Assembly: GCA_003242085.1 (NCBI GenBank)
Contig: QBML01000005.1
Coordinates: 172,261 to 236,260, forward strand
Direction: 5' to 3'
Source of the DNA: Pseudanabaena frigida
GTDB taxonomy: Bacteria; Cyanobacteriota; Cyanobacteriia; Pseudanabaenales; Pseudanabaenaceae
DNA: 64,000 nucleotides
Both the position numbers and the translations under genes were made by a program. This document shows, in pieces, positions 8,463-18,362 of the stretch. Under the pieces are notes generated by a model, which was not told where the DNA came from, ran no database searches, and was given only the letters and a program-made list of their open reading frames with translations. Position 1 is the first letter of the stretch. Every line of letters begins with the position of its first letter.

Positions 8463-9575
8463 TTAATAGACGGGCAGAGTGAAACGAAAACAACTGCCTT
8501 TTTTGCCGATGGCATCATCGACCCAGATGTGACCATAATGAGCGGTAATAATGCGGCGACAGAGCGATAACCCGATGCCATAGCCTTCTGCTTCGTCATC
8601 ACGTTCTAGTCGATAGCGCTCTTCAAATACGCGATTGCGCATTTCCGCAGGAATTCCTGGCCCATTATCGGAAATACTAACTTCAATTTTTTGAGAAGTG
8701 CGATGCATCACAGTTAGCTCAATTTTGCCGCCTTCAGGGGTGTACTTGGTAGCGTTGCCTAAGAGATTGATTAAAACCTGACGTATTTTTTCTTGATCTA
8801 TATAAACAGGTGGCAGATCGGTAGGAATATCTTTGATCAGCTTTTGCATTTTTCCTTCCAAACATTTGCTGAAGTAAAAATCGCTCAACACGCTGTGACA
8901 AAGCTGATCGAGTTGAATTTTTTGGCGCTGAGTCCGAAACTCAGCATTAGCGCCGCGACCTGCTTCGAGAATATCAGTGATCATATTGTCAGCATCGCGC
9001 GCTTTATTCCTAGCATGTTTGAGCAAACGCGCCACCATCTGTGGATCGATTTTGTCGCCGCTCATTTCGATTGTATCTAGAGCTAGTAAAATTGCAGTTA
9101 AAGGATTTCGCAAATCGTGAGCTAACATTGCCAAAACCCGATCTTTAAAACGAATTTGTTCTTCGATCTCCGATTTCTCTTGTGTAAGACGAAATACTTC
9201 ATCTGCGAGTCTGCCGACTTGGGTCATATATTCAACATTCTGAGCTAGTTCTGGTGGATGGTTGAAAGTATTTTTCGTGACTTGATACTTCCAATTTTCC
9301 CAGCAGTTTTCTAGCTGTTTGAGTAAGTTCTTCCCCGCAATAGTTTGACGTGGCAAAGGTGATAATTTGAGTAATGCAGGAGACATGACTATCTTAAACA
9401 GTTCAGCGAGCTGTGGCTGACCAGCCACATTAATTACTTGCAATTCTGATAGACAATCGTTTTCCCGCTGCAAAAAATTCTCCACATCTTTGACTAAATC
9501 TTTCGCTTTTGGGCGATCGTCAATAAATAAAAGGAGTTGTAGCGTTGATTCGGGTGATGTTGAAATAGTCCTCAT
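8463..9575 (-). CDS. sasA: Circadian output sensor histidine kinase SasA
   Basis: SasA binds KaiC and phosphorylates RpaA to drive clock-controlled transcription. The 370 residues begin with a KaiB-like thioredoxin-fold domain (about 8-92, LQLLLFIDDRPKAKDLV), then a HisKA domain with MLAHDLRNPLTAI (phospho-acceptor His about 153) and a HATPase domain with NLLGNATKYTPEGG and ISDNGPGIP. This KaiB-HisKA-HATPase order defines SasA. I use ATG at 9575 rather than TTG at 9593. It is divergent from recJ, with 59 nt between starts, and its partners kaiABC and rpaA are not in this window. Confidence 0.93.
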   Translation of the reverse strand: MRTISTSPESTLQLLLFIDDRPKAKDLVKDVENFLQRENDCLSELQVINVAGQPQLAELFKIVMSPALLKLSPLPRQTIAGKNLLKQLENCWENWKYQVTKNTFNHPPELAQNVEYMTQVGRLADEVFRLTQEKSEIEEQIRFKDRVLAMLAHDLRNPLTAILLALDTIEMSGDKIDPQMVARLLKHARNKARDADNMITDILEAGRGANAEFRTQRQKIQLDQLCHSVLSDFYFSKCLEGKMQKLIKDIPTDLPPVYIDQEKIRQVLINLLGNATKYTPEGGKIELTVMHRTSQKIEVSISDNGPGIPAEMRNRVFEERYRLERDDEAEGYGIGLSLCRRIITAHYGHIWVDDAIGKKGSCFRFTLPVY

Positions 9576-9634
9576 TGACTTTCGGACTCGCAACGGATTT
9601 TTAATACATTCTTAATAATTATATTATTGTTCTC

Positions 9635-10801
9635 ATGCATTTACCTCAACAGCGATGGCAGATTTTCCCACCTCAGATAGATTTATCAGAAGCGATCGCT
9701 AATGCCACAGGACTATCACCCATAATTTCACAGGTATTACTAAATCGCGGGATTAACACGCCTGAAGCAGCCAAAGTGTTTCTCGATCCAGAATTAGAAG
9801 GCTTACCCGATCCTAAGCAAGAATTCCCCGATTTAATCGCTAGTATTGATTGCATCGAAAAAGCAATTAAAGACAGTGATCGTATCACGATTTGTGGTGA
9901 TTATGATGTCGATGGCATGACCAGTACAGCTCTGCTAATTCGCACATTGAGATTATTAGGGGCAATAGTCGAATATGAAATTCCGAGTCGGATGACTGAA
10001 GGCTATGGCATCAATTCACGTATTGTCCGAGATTGTCACGAACGTAATGTGAAATTAATTATCACAGTGGATAATGGCATTGCCGCTTACGAGGCGATCG
10101 CTCTTGCCAAATCCTTAAACATTTCTGTAATTGTTACCGATCACCACGAAGTTCCCGAAGATCTGACCAAAATTCCACCTGCAACGGCAATCCTCAATCC
10201 TAAGTATCATGTCGATCCTAATTCACCCTATGCGGCGATCGCTGGTGTTGGTGTTGCCTATGTTTTAGCGCTAGAACTTAGCGATCGCTTTGGCAAACGC
10301 ACTGAACTAGAAAATCCGTTACTCGAACTTTTTACCCTTGGTACGATCTCCGATCTTGCCTCCTTAACGGGTATCAATCGCCGCCTTGTCAAAAAAGGTT
10401 TGCGCTTGCTTTCACAATCAAAAGTAATTGGCATTATTGCACTGATCAATGAGACAGGAATCGCTAAAGACAAACAAACTGGAATGAAGCCTGAAGCGAT
10501 TGGCTTTGGTTTGGGGCCCCGCATTAATGCGATCGGACGGATCGGTAATCCACAAACAGTAATCGATCTTTTGACTTCCGACGAAATGGGAGAGGCGATC
10601 GCCTTGGCTCAGGAATGCGAAGCAACTAACCGCAGGCGACAAGACCTTTGTAAAGATATCGAACAAGAGGCGATCGCCTATATGTCAAAGCTCAAATCAG
10701 AGGGTTTTGATATTACCCAAGAGCGAGTTTTAGTAATAGTTGATCGGGAGGTGCAAGATACTCTCTATCCCTCTCCTAAGGGAAATAGAGAGATGTCGTA
10801 G
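9635..10801 (+). CDS. recJ: RecJ N-terminal half (DHH exonuclease domain), split gene
   Basis: RecJ is the 5'-3' single-strand DNA exonuclease of repair pathways. Residues 1-369 match its front: ITICGDYDVDGMTSTALLIR (motif I), TVDNGIAAYEAI, and VIVTDHHEVPEDL with the DHH triad. At ERVLVIV (base 10741) the homology stops. The last 19 residues, starting DREVQDTLYPSPK, are foreign and end at 10801. The continuation WHHGVIGIVASRL appears 1.8 kb downstream in another reading frame product. The motif residues are intact, so the half could fold, but without DHHA1 and OB domains activity is doubtful unless the halves reassemble. Confidence 0.88.
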   Translation: MHLPQQRWQIFPPQIDLSEAIANATGLSPIISQVLLNRGINTPEAAKVFLDPELEGLPDPKQEFPDLIASIDCIEKAIKDSDRITICGDYDVDGMTSTALLIRTLRLLGAIVEYEIPSRMTEGYGINSRIVRDCHERNVKLIITVDNGIAAYEAIALAKSLNISVIVTDHHEVPEDLTKIPPATAILNPKYHVDPNSPYAAIAGVGVAYVLALELSDRFGKRTELENPLLELFTLGTISDLASLTGINRRLVKKGLRLLSQSKVIGIIALINETGIAKDKQTGMKPEAIGFGLGPRINAIGRIGNPQTVIDLLTSDEMGEAIALAQECEATNRRRQDLCKDIEQEAIAYMSKLKSEGFDITQERVLVIVDREVQDTLYPSPKGNREMS

Positions 10802-10909
10802 CCATTTCTTTATTTGAAAACCCTTACTGGGTTTAGTTTTCAATACACAAACATTGTAGTCACACTTTTGTGTATTGGTATTATAAAGTTTAAGTTAGGT
10901 AAAGTCATT

Positions 10910-11554
10910 ATGAACACATTACTCAAACCAGCCTCAAACCAGCTAAACACATGGATTAGCGCACCTTGGACAGAATTTGTGGCGATCGCCGATGCGCCAG
11001 ATAGCGACAAACGCAAAAGCTACTATTACAAACAACAGATGAGATTTGAGGATATGTCCACAGGTTCCGATCATGCCAACGATCACGCATTAATTCTATT
11101 TGCCCTCTCCTTTTATGCCGCCACAAAGCAAATTCCCATGACTGCCAAAGATGGCTGTTCCTATCGCCAAAGCGGAAAAACTGAATTTCAGCCCGATGTC
11201 TCCTATTACATCGGTGACAATGCCGATGCGATCGCTTGGGGAACGCGCATCATTGACCTCGATCAATATCCCTTACCCGATCTCGTCATCGAAATATCTG
11301 ACACCACCTTCAACGATGACCTCGGAACAAAACGCCTGCAATACGAAGAACTAGGCATCAAAGAATACTGGATCGTCAATGTTCAAACCATGAAAATTTA
11401 CGCCTTTGCGATCGCCCCAGATGGCAGCAGCCATCATATTCGCCAATCCTTGGTGCTATCTGGATTAAAACTAGAAATTTTAGAACAAGCGATCGAACGC
11501 AGTCGCCAAGAAAATCAATCAACCGTCACCGCATGGCTAATGAAGCAATTCTGA
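10910..11554 (+). CDS. Uma2-family endonuclease-fold protein
   Basis: The 214-residue protein belongs to the Uma2 family (DUF820), a PD-(D/E)XK-like fold expanded in cyanobacteria, with unknown substrate. Visible blocks are FEDMSTGSDHANDHALILFA, EFQPDVSYYIGD (catalytic Asp region) and PDLVIEISDTTFNDDLGTKRLQYEELGIKEYW, where the ExS plus the following KxxxYxxxGxxEYW block is typical. I use ATG at 10910; the longer frame from 10814 has no support. It is inside the recJ insertion and 60 nt before the DUF4145 fusion gene, so it may have arrived with it. Confidence 0.85.
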   Translation: MNTLLKPASNQLNTWISAPWTEFVAIADAPDSDKRKSYYYKQQMRFEDMSTGSDHANDHALILFALSFYAATKQIPMTAKDGCSYRQSGKTEFQPDVSYYIGDNADAIAWGTRIIDLDQYPLPDLVIEISDTTFNDDLGTKRLQYEELGIKEYWIVNVQTMKIYAFAIAPDGSSHHIRQSLVLSGLKLEILEQAIERSRQENQSTVTAWLMKQF

Positions 11555-11614
11555 TGAGAGCTAAAGATTGGGAAGTTTGCCAGTTTGGAAGGAAGCAACT
11601 TAAGGTAGGAGCAA

Positions 11615-13762
11615 ATGGAAATAAAGTCAGCGAATTTTAGTTTTTTGCGCGAGCATGATCCACAATTGGTAAACCTTGCTGCCCGCGCTGAACAGTATTT
11701 CCATAGCGACAGTAATACCTGTATCCTCAAACTACGGCAATTTGCCGAGCGTCTTGCCCAGCACATCGCCGACGAGACAGGGCATTATCAATCACAAGAC
11801 GAAGCACAGGTAGAGTTGCTAAGACGACTTAAAGCAGAAGGTGTCATTTCTCGTGAAGTCGCTGAACTTTTCCATAGCATTCGCATCGGAGGCAACAATG
11901 CCGCCCATAAAGGCAAAGATGACAGACACGAAGCTCTCACCCTCCTCAAAAATGCGCGTGAGTTAGGCATCTGGTTTCATCGCGAATTTAGTAATGACAG
12001 GAATTTTAGACCAGAGCCATTCGTGCGACCTGTTGCGCACACAGATGCTGAAAACGAGAGATTGAAAAGGGATGCCGAACGATCGCGCCGCGAAGCAGAG
12101 GAAAAAGAGATCGCTCTGAAAACAGCTGAAGCACAAGCCCGTCAAGCCGAAGCAGAAAAGCAACGATTGGAAAAAATATTGCGCGATTCGGATGCCGAAC
12201 GATCGCGCCGCGAAGCCGAAGAAAAAGAGACCGCTCTGAAAATAGCTGAAGCACAAGCCCGTCAAGCCGAAGCAGAAAAGCAACGCTTGGAAAAAATAGC
12301 GATCGAAAAGGAAAAGCAAAGAATAGTAGAGAATATTACCAATCAAATTGATACACCTCCACAAACTGCGGATATTCCCAATCAACCACAAATTCACCCT
12401 AAAAATATCGATCTCGATGAAGATCGAACTGGTCAAATTAGCGATCCAAGTCGGGAAATCGCTCCCGCTCCCAAAGGGGAAACAGTCCTCATTCCTAGCC
12501 CCTCTGCGAAAAGGGGAGAGGTGAGCAAGAGAGGAGGGTGGCATCATGGCGTAATTGGTATAGTCGCTTCGCGCCTAGTGGAACGTTATGGCGCACCTGT
12601 ATTTATTGGCAGTTACGAAGATGTCCATGATGATGATTCTGAACAAGTTGCCACTGTGCGTTTTTCAGTGCGGGGAATTCCAGAATTTCATGTTTTCCAC
12701 GCCCTTGAATATGAACCGATTAAAACTATTCGCAACAAAGGTGGCGGACATAAGGCGGCGGGAGGTTTTACACTTCCTGCGGAGAATATGGAAAAACTGC
12801 GAGATGGACTAAGGGAATTTGCCGATCGCGAAAATATCTTACCTAGTCACATCATGCCCCTAGTTAATATTGATGTGCGTGTTGACCTCAGTGATATCTC
12901 CATGACACTTCTACAACAATGCGATCGCCTCCAACCCTGTGGCATTGGTAATCCCGACCCAGTATTTTATAGTCAAAATGTGCGCGTACTTTCTCAGCAA
13001 ACTCGCGGCAAGGATAAAGTCAAACATCTTTCTCTTTCGCTCGATAATGGCAATGGCGAAAAGCTAAAGGCGATCGCGTGGCGCTGGGGCGAATATTGTC
13101 CTGTGCCTGATTATATCGATATTGCATACAAGCTACGCGCTAATCAATGGCAAGATACAACTTCAGTAGAATTAGAAGTAGTTGGCATTCGCGAGGCAAC
13201 AGATACAGAAATGAAAAGTTCTCAAAATTCGCCCAAGCACTTGCAATTGCAGTATAAACCTGCACCCGTAATTACCAAGTTTCCTACATGGCAAAAACTC
13301 AGCGAAGCTCCGCGCCCATTGCCTCGTCCACTATTGCTATACGGATGCGATCGCCCTGCCGATAAGTTTCAAGGTGATGTCGATTGCGATCGCCCGAAGC
13401 GCGATAAAAAGTATGAAGCAGTTGTGTTATGGACTTTGCCGCCATCTTTCACCCATCTGCAATGGTTAATCGCTACAGCTAAATCTGACTATATTTATCT
13501 TGGTTCTCATATTCCGCCCGTTCCTTCCATCGAAGAATTTCGCGCTCAAGTTCAATCTCTTGATTTAGAGAATATAGAGAAATTAAATCTGTTAGATATC
13601 TCACAGCAATGGTGGATTTCTCCAAGTGCGATCGTTTCCGCTTTGCGCGAACTTGGCTATATCTGCGATTTTCCACTGACGCTATCTGTTGAAGGAGAAC
13701 TGCATCGAATGCACAAGTGGTATTCCATTCCAATCCAAAAACTTGATTCACTATTTGGATAG
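11615..13762 (+). CDS. DUF4145/coiled-coil (HsdR-like) fused to RecJ C-terminal half
   Basis: Residues 1-130 (FSFLREHDPQLVNLAARAEQ, LKLRQFAERLAQHIAD) match the DUF4145 domain found at the front of type I restriction R subunits. Residues about 145-245 are a charged coiled coil holding a 40-residue tandem repeat. A low-complexity link (IPSPSAKRGEVSKRGG) leads at residue 309 straight into RecJ: WHHGVIGIVASRLVERYG, the DHHA1 motif GGGHKAAGGF, the OB fold, and the cyanobacterial C-terminal extension to 715. No stop or frameshift interrupts the RecJ part. The helicase and nuclease parts of HsdR are absent. Whether the fusion still serves DNA repair is unknown. Confidence 0.85.
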   Translation: MEIKSANFSFLREHDPQLVNLAARAEQYFHSDSNTCILKLRQFAERLAQHIADETGHYQSQDEAQVELLRRLKAEGVISREVAELFHSIRIGGNNAAHKGKDDRHEALTLLKNARELGIWFHREFSNDRNFRPEPFVRPVAHTDAENERLKRDAERSRREAEEKEIALKTAEAQARQAEAEKQRLEKILRDSDAERSRREAEEKETALKIAEAQARQAEAEKQRLEKIAIEKEKQRIVENITNQIDTPPQTADIPNQPQIHPKNIDLDEDRTGQISDPSREIAPAPKGETVLIPSPSAKRGEVSKRGGWHHGVIGIVASRLVERYGAPVFIGSYEDVHDDDSEQVATVRFSVRGIPEFHVFHALEYEPIKTIRNKGGGHKAAGGFTLPAENMEKLRDGLREFADRENILPSHIMPLVNIDVRVDLSDISMTLLQQCDRLQPCGIGNPDPVFYSQNVRVLSQQTRGKDKVKHLSLSLDNGNGEKLKAIAWRWGEYCPVPDYIDIAYKLRANQWQDTTSVELEVVGIREATDTEMKSSQNSPKHLQLQYKPAPVITKFPTWQKLSEAPRPLPRPLLLYGCDRPADKFQGDVDCDRPKRDKKYEAVVLWTLPPSFTHLQWLIATAKSDYIYLGSHIPPVPSIEEFRAQVQSLDLENIEKLNLLDISQQWWISPSAIVSALRELGYICDFPLTLSVEGELHRMHKWYSIPIQKLDSLFG
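12071..12299 (+). repeat. 120-bp tandem duplication in the coiled coil
   Basis: Two near-identical units start at 12071 and 12191 (both GATGCCGAACGATCGCGCCG), differing at a few bases. Each codes for 40 residues of charged coiled coil. The in-phase duplication lengthens the helix. Confidence 0.85.
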
Positions 13763-13860
13763 CAACTACCACAAACTTAAAGCACAAGTGGAAAAGCGGC
13801 GTTTTGTGCCATCTCTCCTTTTTGTGCTTTAAGTTTATGTATTAAGCCAAGAGGCTATAT
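13758..13860. repeat. Family-A palindromic repeat, copy A8
   Basis: A 15-bp stem AAACTTAAAGCACAA (13773-13787) with its complement at 13822-13836 encloses GGAAAAGCGGCGTTTTGTGCC. The right flank ATGTATTAAGCCAAGAGGCTATA matches the family-A right end of 8344-8459. It lies between the recJ fusion gene and clpB. Confidence 0.65.
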
Positions 13861-13919
13861 TGTAAACTTATCTTAACTAACTTTATTTATTACACCCGAT
13901 CCTGCTGTAACCAAAGCTA

Positions 13920-16595
13920 ATGCAACCAACCGATCCGAAAAAATTTACTGAAAAAGCATGGGAAGCGATCGTCAAATCGCAAGAAGTCGCTAGGCGATCG
14001 CAACATCAGCAACTCGAAGTCGAGCATTTGCTGATGGCGTTATTGGAGCAGGAAGAGGGATTGACCACGACTGTATTTGCGGCAATGTCGGTACCGATGG
14101 CGAGAGCAAGAAGACAGATCGAAGAGTTTTTGCGGAGACAGCCTCGAGTGGCTAGCCCAGAACAGTTGTATTTGGGGCGCAATTTGGAAGTATGGCTTGA
14201 TCGTGCTGAAGAGAGTCGCAAGAGCTTTGGTGATGATTTTATGGCGGTTGAGCATATGTTGCTCGGCTTAGCTGATGACGATCGCATTGGTAAGCGGCTC
14301 TATCGCGATCTGAGCATCGATCGTAAGCGGTTAGAAGAAACAATTAAATCTTTGCGTGGTAGTCAGACTGTCACCGATCAAAATCCCGAAGCCAAGTATG
14401 CGGCGTTAGAAAAATACGGACGTGACCTCACCGAACAGGCAAAAGAAGGCAAACTCGACCCTGTAATTGGGCGCGATGATGAGATTCGGCGCGTGATGCA
14501 AGTATTATCACGGCGTACAAAAAATAATCCTGTGTTAATTGGTGAACCAGGGGTGGGTAAAACGGCGATCGCTGAAGGATTGGCTCAAAGAATTATTCGT
14601 GGTGATGTCCCAGAATCGCTTAAGGATCGCACAATTATTAGCCTTGATATGGGTTCGCTGATTGCGGGAGCAAAATATCGTGGTGAATTTGAAGATCGCT
14701 TGAAGGCAGTGCTGAAGGAAGTTCTCAATTCCGATGGCAAGATCGTGCTGTTTATTGATGAATTGCATACGGTTGTTGGCGCAGGAGCTACACAGCAGGG
14801 AGCGATGGATGCAGGCAATATCCTAAAACCAATGTTAGCAAGGGGAGAACTACGTTGTATTGGGGCGACAACTCTAGACGAATATCGCCAACATATTGAA
14901 AAAGATGCAGCACTCGAACGGCGGTTTCAACAGGTTTTGGTCGATCAACCGACTGTCGAAGATACAATCTCGATTTTGAGAGGGTTGAAAGAACGTTATG
15001 AAGTACATCATGGTGTGAGCATTTCTGATTCGGCACTAGTGGCAGCAGCGACACTTTCTAATCGTTATATTACCGATCGCTTCTTGCCAGATAAAGCGAT
15101 CGATCTTGTTGATGAATCAGCAGCAAAGTTAAAAATGGAAGTCGATTCTAGACCATTGGAACTGGATGAAATTGATCGCCGTTTGATGCAGTTGGAAATG
15201 GAAAGATTATCCTTACAAAGAGAAGGTGGTTCTACTCCCATCGAACGCACGGAAGCGGAAGGTAAAGTAATCTATAAAACAAAAAGCGGCAAGGCAGTTC
15301 AAGATCGCCTCGATCGCCTTGACAAAGAAATGAACGAGTTGCGCGATCGCCAAACTAGCCTCGATGATCGATGGCAACAGGAAAAAGATACCATTGATAA
15401 TTTGAGAAACCTCAAAGAACAAATCGATCAAACTAAGCTACAAATCGAACAATCAGAGCGTGAATTCAATCTCAATCGTGCTGCCGAATTGAAGTATGGC
15501 AAGCTGACAGAACTAGAGAAAAATCTCGATGAAGCTGAATTAGAACTCAATCGGGCAAGGGCTGATGGCTCGATTCTTTTCCGAGAACAAGTTACTGAAG
15601 ACGACATCGCCGAAATTGTAGCGCGTTGGACAGGCATTCCCCTCAAAAAGCTATTACTGTCGGAACGTCAAAAGCTCCTCACATTAGAGAAGCATCTCCA
15701 CGATCGCGTCATCGGTCAGGAAGAAGCTGTAACTTCTGTAGCATCAGCAATTCGCCGTGCCCGTGCAGGCATGAACGATCCCAATCGCCCACTTGGTTCA
15801 TTTCTGTTTTTGGGGCCAACGGGAGTTGGCAAAACGGAACTCGCTCGTGCCCTTGCCGAGTTTCTATTTGATTCCGATGCCTCAATGGTGCGGATCGACA
15901 TGTCGGAATATATGGAAAAACATTCCGTATCGCGTCTGATTGGTGCGCCCCCAGGGTATGTCGGTTATGAGGAAGGCGGACAGTTCTCGGAAGCGGTACG
16001 CCGCCATCCTTACTCAGTGGTGCTTTTTGATGAGGTCGAGAAAGCGCATCCTGATGTGTTTAATATTCTCTTGCAAGTGCTAGATGATGGGCGCATTACC
16101 GATAGTCAAGGGCGCTTAGTGGATTGCAAAAACACAGTGATCATCATGACCAGTAATATTGGTAGTGATCGCATTCTCGAAGTCTCAAAAGATTTACCCA
16201 GCGATCTTGATGGTGATTCTAAGTATGACGAAATGCGCGATCGCGTACTTGATGTTCTTCGCAATCACTTCCGCCCAGAGTTTCTCAATCGCATTGATGA
16301 AACGGTGATCTTCCACGCTTTACGACGCAATGAGATTCGATCGATCGCCACGTTGCAAATTAAACGCATTGAGAGCAGACTTAGCGATCGTAAGATCTCT
16401 CTAAAACTGAGCGAAGAAGCAAAAGACTATATCGCGGCTGTTGGTTACGATCCTTCCTATGGTGCGCGTCCTCTCAAACGAGCGATTCAAAGAGAGATCG
16501 AAAACCCGATCGCCACAAAAATTCTTGAGGGAACTTTTGCTGAAGGTCATACAATACAGATTACTGTCGAAGATGAGAAGCTCGTCTTTAGTTAG
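13920..16595 (+). CDS. clpB: ATP-dependent disaggregase ClpB
   Basis: ClpB threads aggregated proteins through its ring together with DnaK. The 891 residues show the Clp N-domain (1-150), AAA-1 with Walker [15 protein letters not shown] and Walker [10 protein letters not shown], the long M-domain coiled coil (about 410-540), which separates ClpB from ClpA/C, and AAA-2 with [14 protein letters not shown] and [11 protein letters not shown]. The sensor-2 motif [10 protein letters not shown] is near the end. Domain order is complete. Cyanobacteria often carry two clpB genes and I cannot say which this is. A perfect 26-bp hairpin follows the stop. Confidence 0.95.
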   Translation: MQPTDPKKFTEKAWEAIVKSQEVARRSQHQQLEVEHLLMALLEQEEGLTTTVFAAMSVPMARARRQIEEFLRRQPRVASPEQLYLGRNLEVWLDRAEESRKSFGDDFMAVEHMLLGLADDDRIGKRLYRDLSIDRKRLEETIKSLRGSQTVTDQNPEAKYAALEKYGRDLTEQAKEGKLDPVIGRDDEIRRVMQVLSRRTKNNPVLIGEPGVGKTAIAEGLAQRIIRGDVPESLKDRTIISLDMGSLIAGAKYRGEFEDRLKAVLKEVLNSDGKIVLFIDELHTVVGAGATQQGAMDAGNILKPMLARGELRCIGATTLDEYRQHIEKDAALERRFQQVLVDQPTVEDTISILRGLKERYEVHHGVSISDSALVAAATLSNRYITDRFLPDKAIDLVDESAAKLKMEVDSRPLELDEIDRRLMQLEMERLSLQREGGSTPIERTEAEGKVIYKTKSGKAVQDRLDRLDKEMNELRDRQTSLDDRWQQEKDTIDNLRNLKEQIDQTKLQIEQSEREFNLNRAAELKYGKLTELEKNLDEAELELNRARADGSILFREQVTEDDIAEIVARWTGIPLKKLLLSERQKLLTLEKHLHDRVIGQEEAVTSVASAIRRARAGMNDPNRPLGSFLFLGPTGVGKTELARALAEFLFDSDASMVRIDMSEYMEKHSVSRLIGAPPGYVGYEEGGQFSEAVRRHPYSVVLFDEVEKAHPDVFNILLQVLDDGRITDSQGRLVDCKNTVIIMTSNIGSDRILEVSKDLPSDLDGDSKYDEMRDRVLDVLRNHFRPEFLNRIDETVIFHALRRNEIRSIATLQIKRIESRLSDRKISLKLSEEAKDYIAAVGYDPSYGARPLKRAIQREIENPIATKILEGTFAEGHTIQITVEDEKLVFS

Positions 16596-16601
16596 TTAAA
16601 G

Positions 16602-16672
16602 TGCTTTGCGCTCAAACCCAAAAAAATTGGCAAGCGTTGCAAAGCAACGCTTGCCAATTTTTTTGGGTTGCT
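16602..16672. repeat. Family-B palindromic repeat, copy B2
   Basis: Left end GTGCTTTGCGCTCAAACCC is the family-B signature. A perfect 26-bp stem (16615-16640 with 16644-16669) has only a 3-nt loop, AAA. Placed 19 nt after the clpB stop, it could terminate clpB transcription. Confidence 0.75.
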
Positions 16673-16715
16673 AAAAAGGATAGAGGTGGTGCAAAGCGCC
16701 ACCTCTATCCTTTTT
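16673..16715 (-). terminator. Terminator hairpin shared by cimA and clpB ends
   Basis: A 17-bp stem (16673-16689 with 16699-16715) with apex TGCAAAGCG and A/T-rich outer arms acts as a bidirectional terminator between convergent genes. Its apex resembles family A, and its last base is the first base of the cimA stop triplet on the plus strand. Confidence 0.75.
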
Positions 16716-18328
16716 TAAGCTTTGGTATAGCGAACAGCAGAGAGAAGTCCATACTCTAAACCTTCCCCAAGTGCTTTGCATGAAGCATCGATGATATTAT
16801 CCGATACACCAGCTGTTGACCAACGACGTTTGCCATTGCTGAATTCGATTAATACTCTGGTAGTAGCTTGCGTGCCTGAATCGCTATTAAGTATACGCAC
16901 CTTATAATCGGTAAGATAAAAATTAGCAATCTCAGGATAGAAACTAATCAGAGCTTTACGAAGAGCAACATCGAGAGCTGCGACTGGACCATTGCCTTCA
17001 GCAGCTGTGAGATGTTCTTCTCCATTTACGACTACTTTTACAGTTGCTTGGGAATTAACCGCTCCATCCAGACGATTAGCTGTAGTGGAGCAATAAACGT
17101 GGAAATTGCTAATTGTGAAAAACTTGGGGCGATCGCCTAATGCCTCACGAACTAGCAATTCAAAACTTGCCTCCGCAGATTCAAATTGATAGCCGATTTG
17201 TTCTAGGTCTTTCGTCATTTGCAAGATTTGCCGACAGGCAGGATCTTCTTTACGGAGGCAAATTCCAAAGGTTTCGACTTTAGAGATTACATTACTGATA
17301 CCTGCTTGCTCGGAGATGACGATGCGGCGGTTGTTACCGATACTCTCTGGAGCGATATGTTCGTATGTCAATGGGTTACGCTGGACGGCACTAACATGGA
17401 TACCGCCTTTATGCGCGAAGGCGGAAGCACCAACAAAAGGTGCATGGTCATCGGGTGCGAGATTTACGATTTCACTAACTTGACGAGAAACTTCGGTAAG
17501 TTGGAATAATTTCTCAGGCTCGATACAGTCATAGTCCATTTTTAGTTGCAAATTTGGAATGACCGTACAGAGATTGGCATTACCACAGCGCTCTCCATAA
17601 CCATTAATCGTACCTTGCACCATCTTCACGCCATGCTGTACGGCCGAGAGCGCATTGGCTACAGCCAATCCAGCGTCATTATGGGTATGAATTCCAATCT
17701 GCGGCGAGTTTCCATCACCCCATAGGCGTAGTGATTCATAAACAACTTGAGTAGTTTTGGCAACTTCATCGGGCAATGTTCCGCCGTTAGTGTCGCAGAG
17801 GACAAACCATTCAGCTCCTGCATTAAAGGCAGCTTTTAAAGTCTGTAGGGCATATTCGGGATTATTCTTATAACCATCAAACCAATGTTCGGCATCATAA
17901 ATAATCCTCCGATCGCAACTTTTAAGATAGGCGATCGTATCACCGATCATATTGAGATTTTCGGTAAGCGTAGTTCGTAATCCTTCAATGACATGAAGAT
18001 CCCAAGATTTACCAAAAATTGTAATCCACTTAGTGGCGGCAGCGATAATTGGGACGAGCATCGGATCTTCCTTGGCTTTAATACCCGCGCGTCTAGTCGA
18101 ACAAAAAACCACTAATTCTGCATTACTAAGAGGTTGTTCTTGCATCCGTCGAAAAAATTCGCCATCCTTAGGATTCGCTCCTGCCCAGCCACCTTCAATA
18201 AATTTAACTCCTAGGAGATCGAGACGATTGGCAATTTGCACTTTATCTTCCACTGATACAGATAACCCTTCGCGTTGCGTACCGTCGCGAAGGGTTGTGT
18301 CATATATCAAAATGCTTTGATTTTCCAT
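16715..18328 (-). CDS. cimA: Citramalate synthase
   Basis: CimA condenses pyruvate and acetyl-CoA to citramalate, giving 2-oxobutyrate for isoleucine without threonine. The 537 residues have the homocitrate/isopropylmalate synthase opening IYDTTLRDGTQREGLSVS, the metal-binding HTHNDAGLAVANAL, the TINGYGERCGNANL block, a long linker and a LeuA regulatory dimer domain (about 420-530), normally the site of amino-acid feedback. I use ATG at 18328; the longer frame adds 21 residues encoded by a GC-rich palindrome. Family CimA rather than LeuA is judged from the FIEGGWAGANPKD region. Confidence 0.88.
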   Translation of the reverse strand: MENQSILIYDTTLRDGTQREGLSVSVEDKVQIANRLDLLGVKFIEGGWAGANPKDGEFFRRMQEQPLSNAELVVFCSTRRAGIKAKEDPMLVPIIAAATKWITIFGKSWDLHVIEGLRTTLTENLNMIGDTIAYLKSCDRRIIYDAEHWFDGYKNNPEYALQTLKAAFNAGAEWFVLCDTNGGTLPDEVAKTTQVVYESLRLWGDGNSPQIGIHTHNDAGLAVANALSAVQHGVKMVQGTINGYGERCGNANLCTVIPNLQLKMDYDCIEPEKLFQLTEVSRQVSEIVNLAPDDHAPFVGASAFAHKGGIHVSAVQRNPLTYEHIAPESIGNNRRIVISEQAGISNVISKVETFGICLRKEDPACRQILQMTKDLEQIGYQFESAEASFELLVREALGDRPKFFTISNFHVYCSTTANRLDGAVNSQATVKVVVNGEEHLTAAEGNGPVAALDVALRKALISFYPEIANFYLTDYKVRILNSDSGTQATTRVLIEFSNGKRRWSTAGVSDNIIDASCKALGEGLEYGLLSAVRYTKA

Positions 18329-18362
18329 CTTTAAAATTTTTGATTTCGATAAAAGTACGCTT

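Larger units (their letters stand above)
10742..12538. mobile_element. 1.8-kb insertion that splits recJ
   Basis: RecJ homology breaks after base 10741 and resumes at 12539. The 1797 nt between them hold an Uma2 gene and the front of a DUF4145 gene. The length is a multiple of three, so the two RecJ halves are in phase across it. Both edges contain short C-rich then G-rich palindromes (CCCTCTCCTAAGGG at the left; CCCCTCTGCGAAAAGGGG at the right). I saw no transposase, terminal repeat or clear target duplication. Confidence 0.75.

Noticed and set aside
10742-12538. Intein or group II intron inside recJ
   Set aside because: The front half ends at a stop codon at 10801, there is no intein motif or reverse transcriptase, and the insert codes for unrelated proteins.
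11963-12547. 194-residue minus-strand reading frame within the fusion gene
   Set aside because: It is a shadow of the coiled-coil repeat; no binding site or domain.
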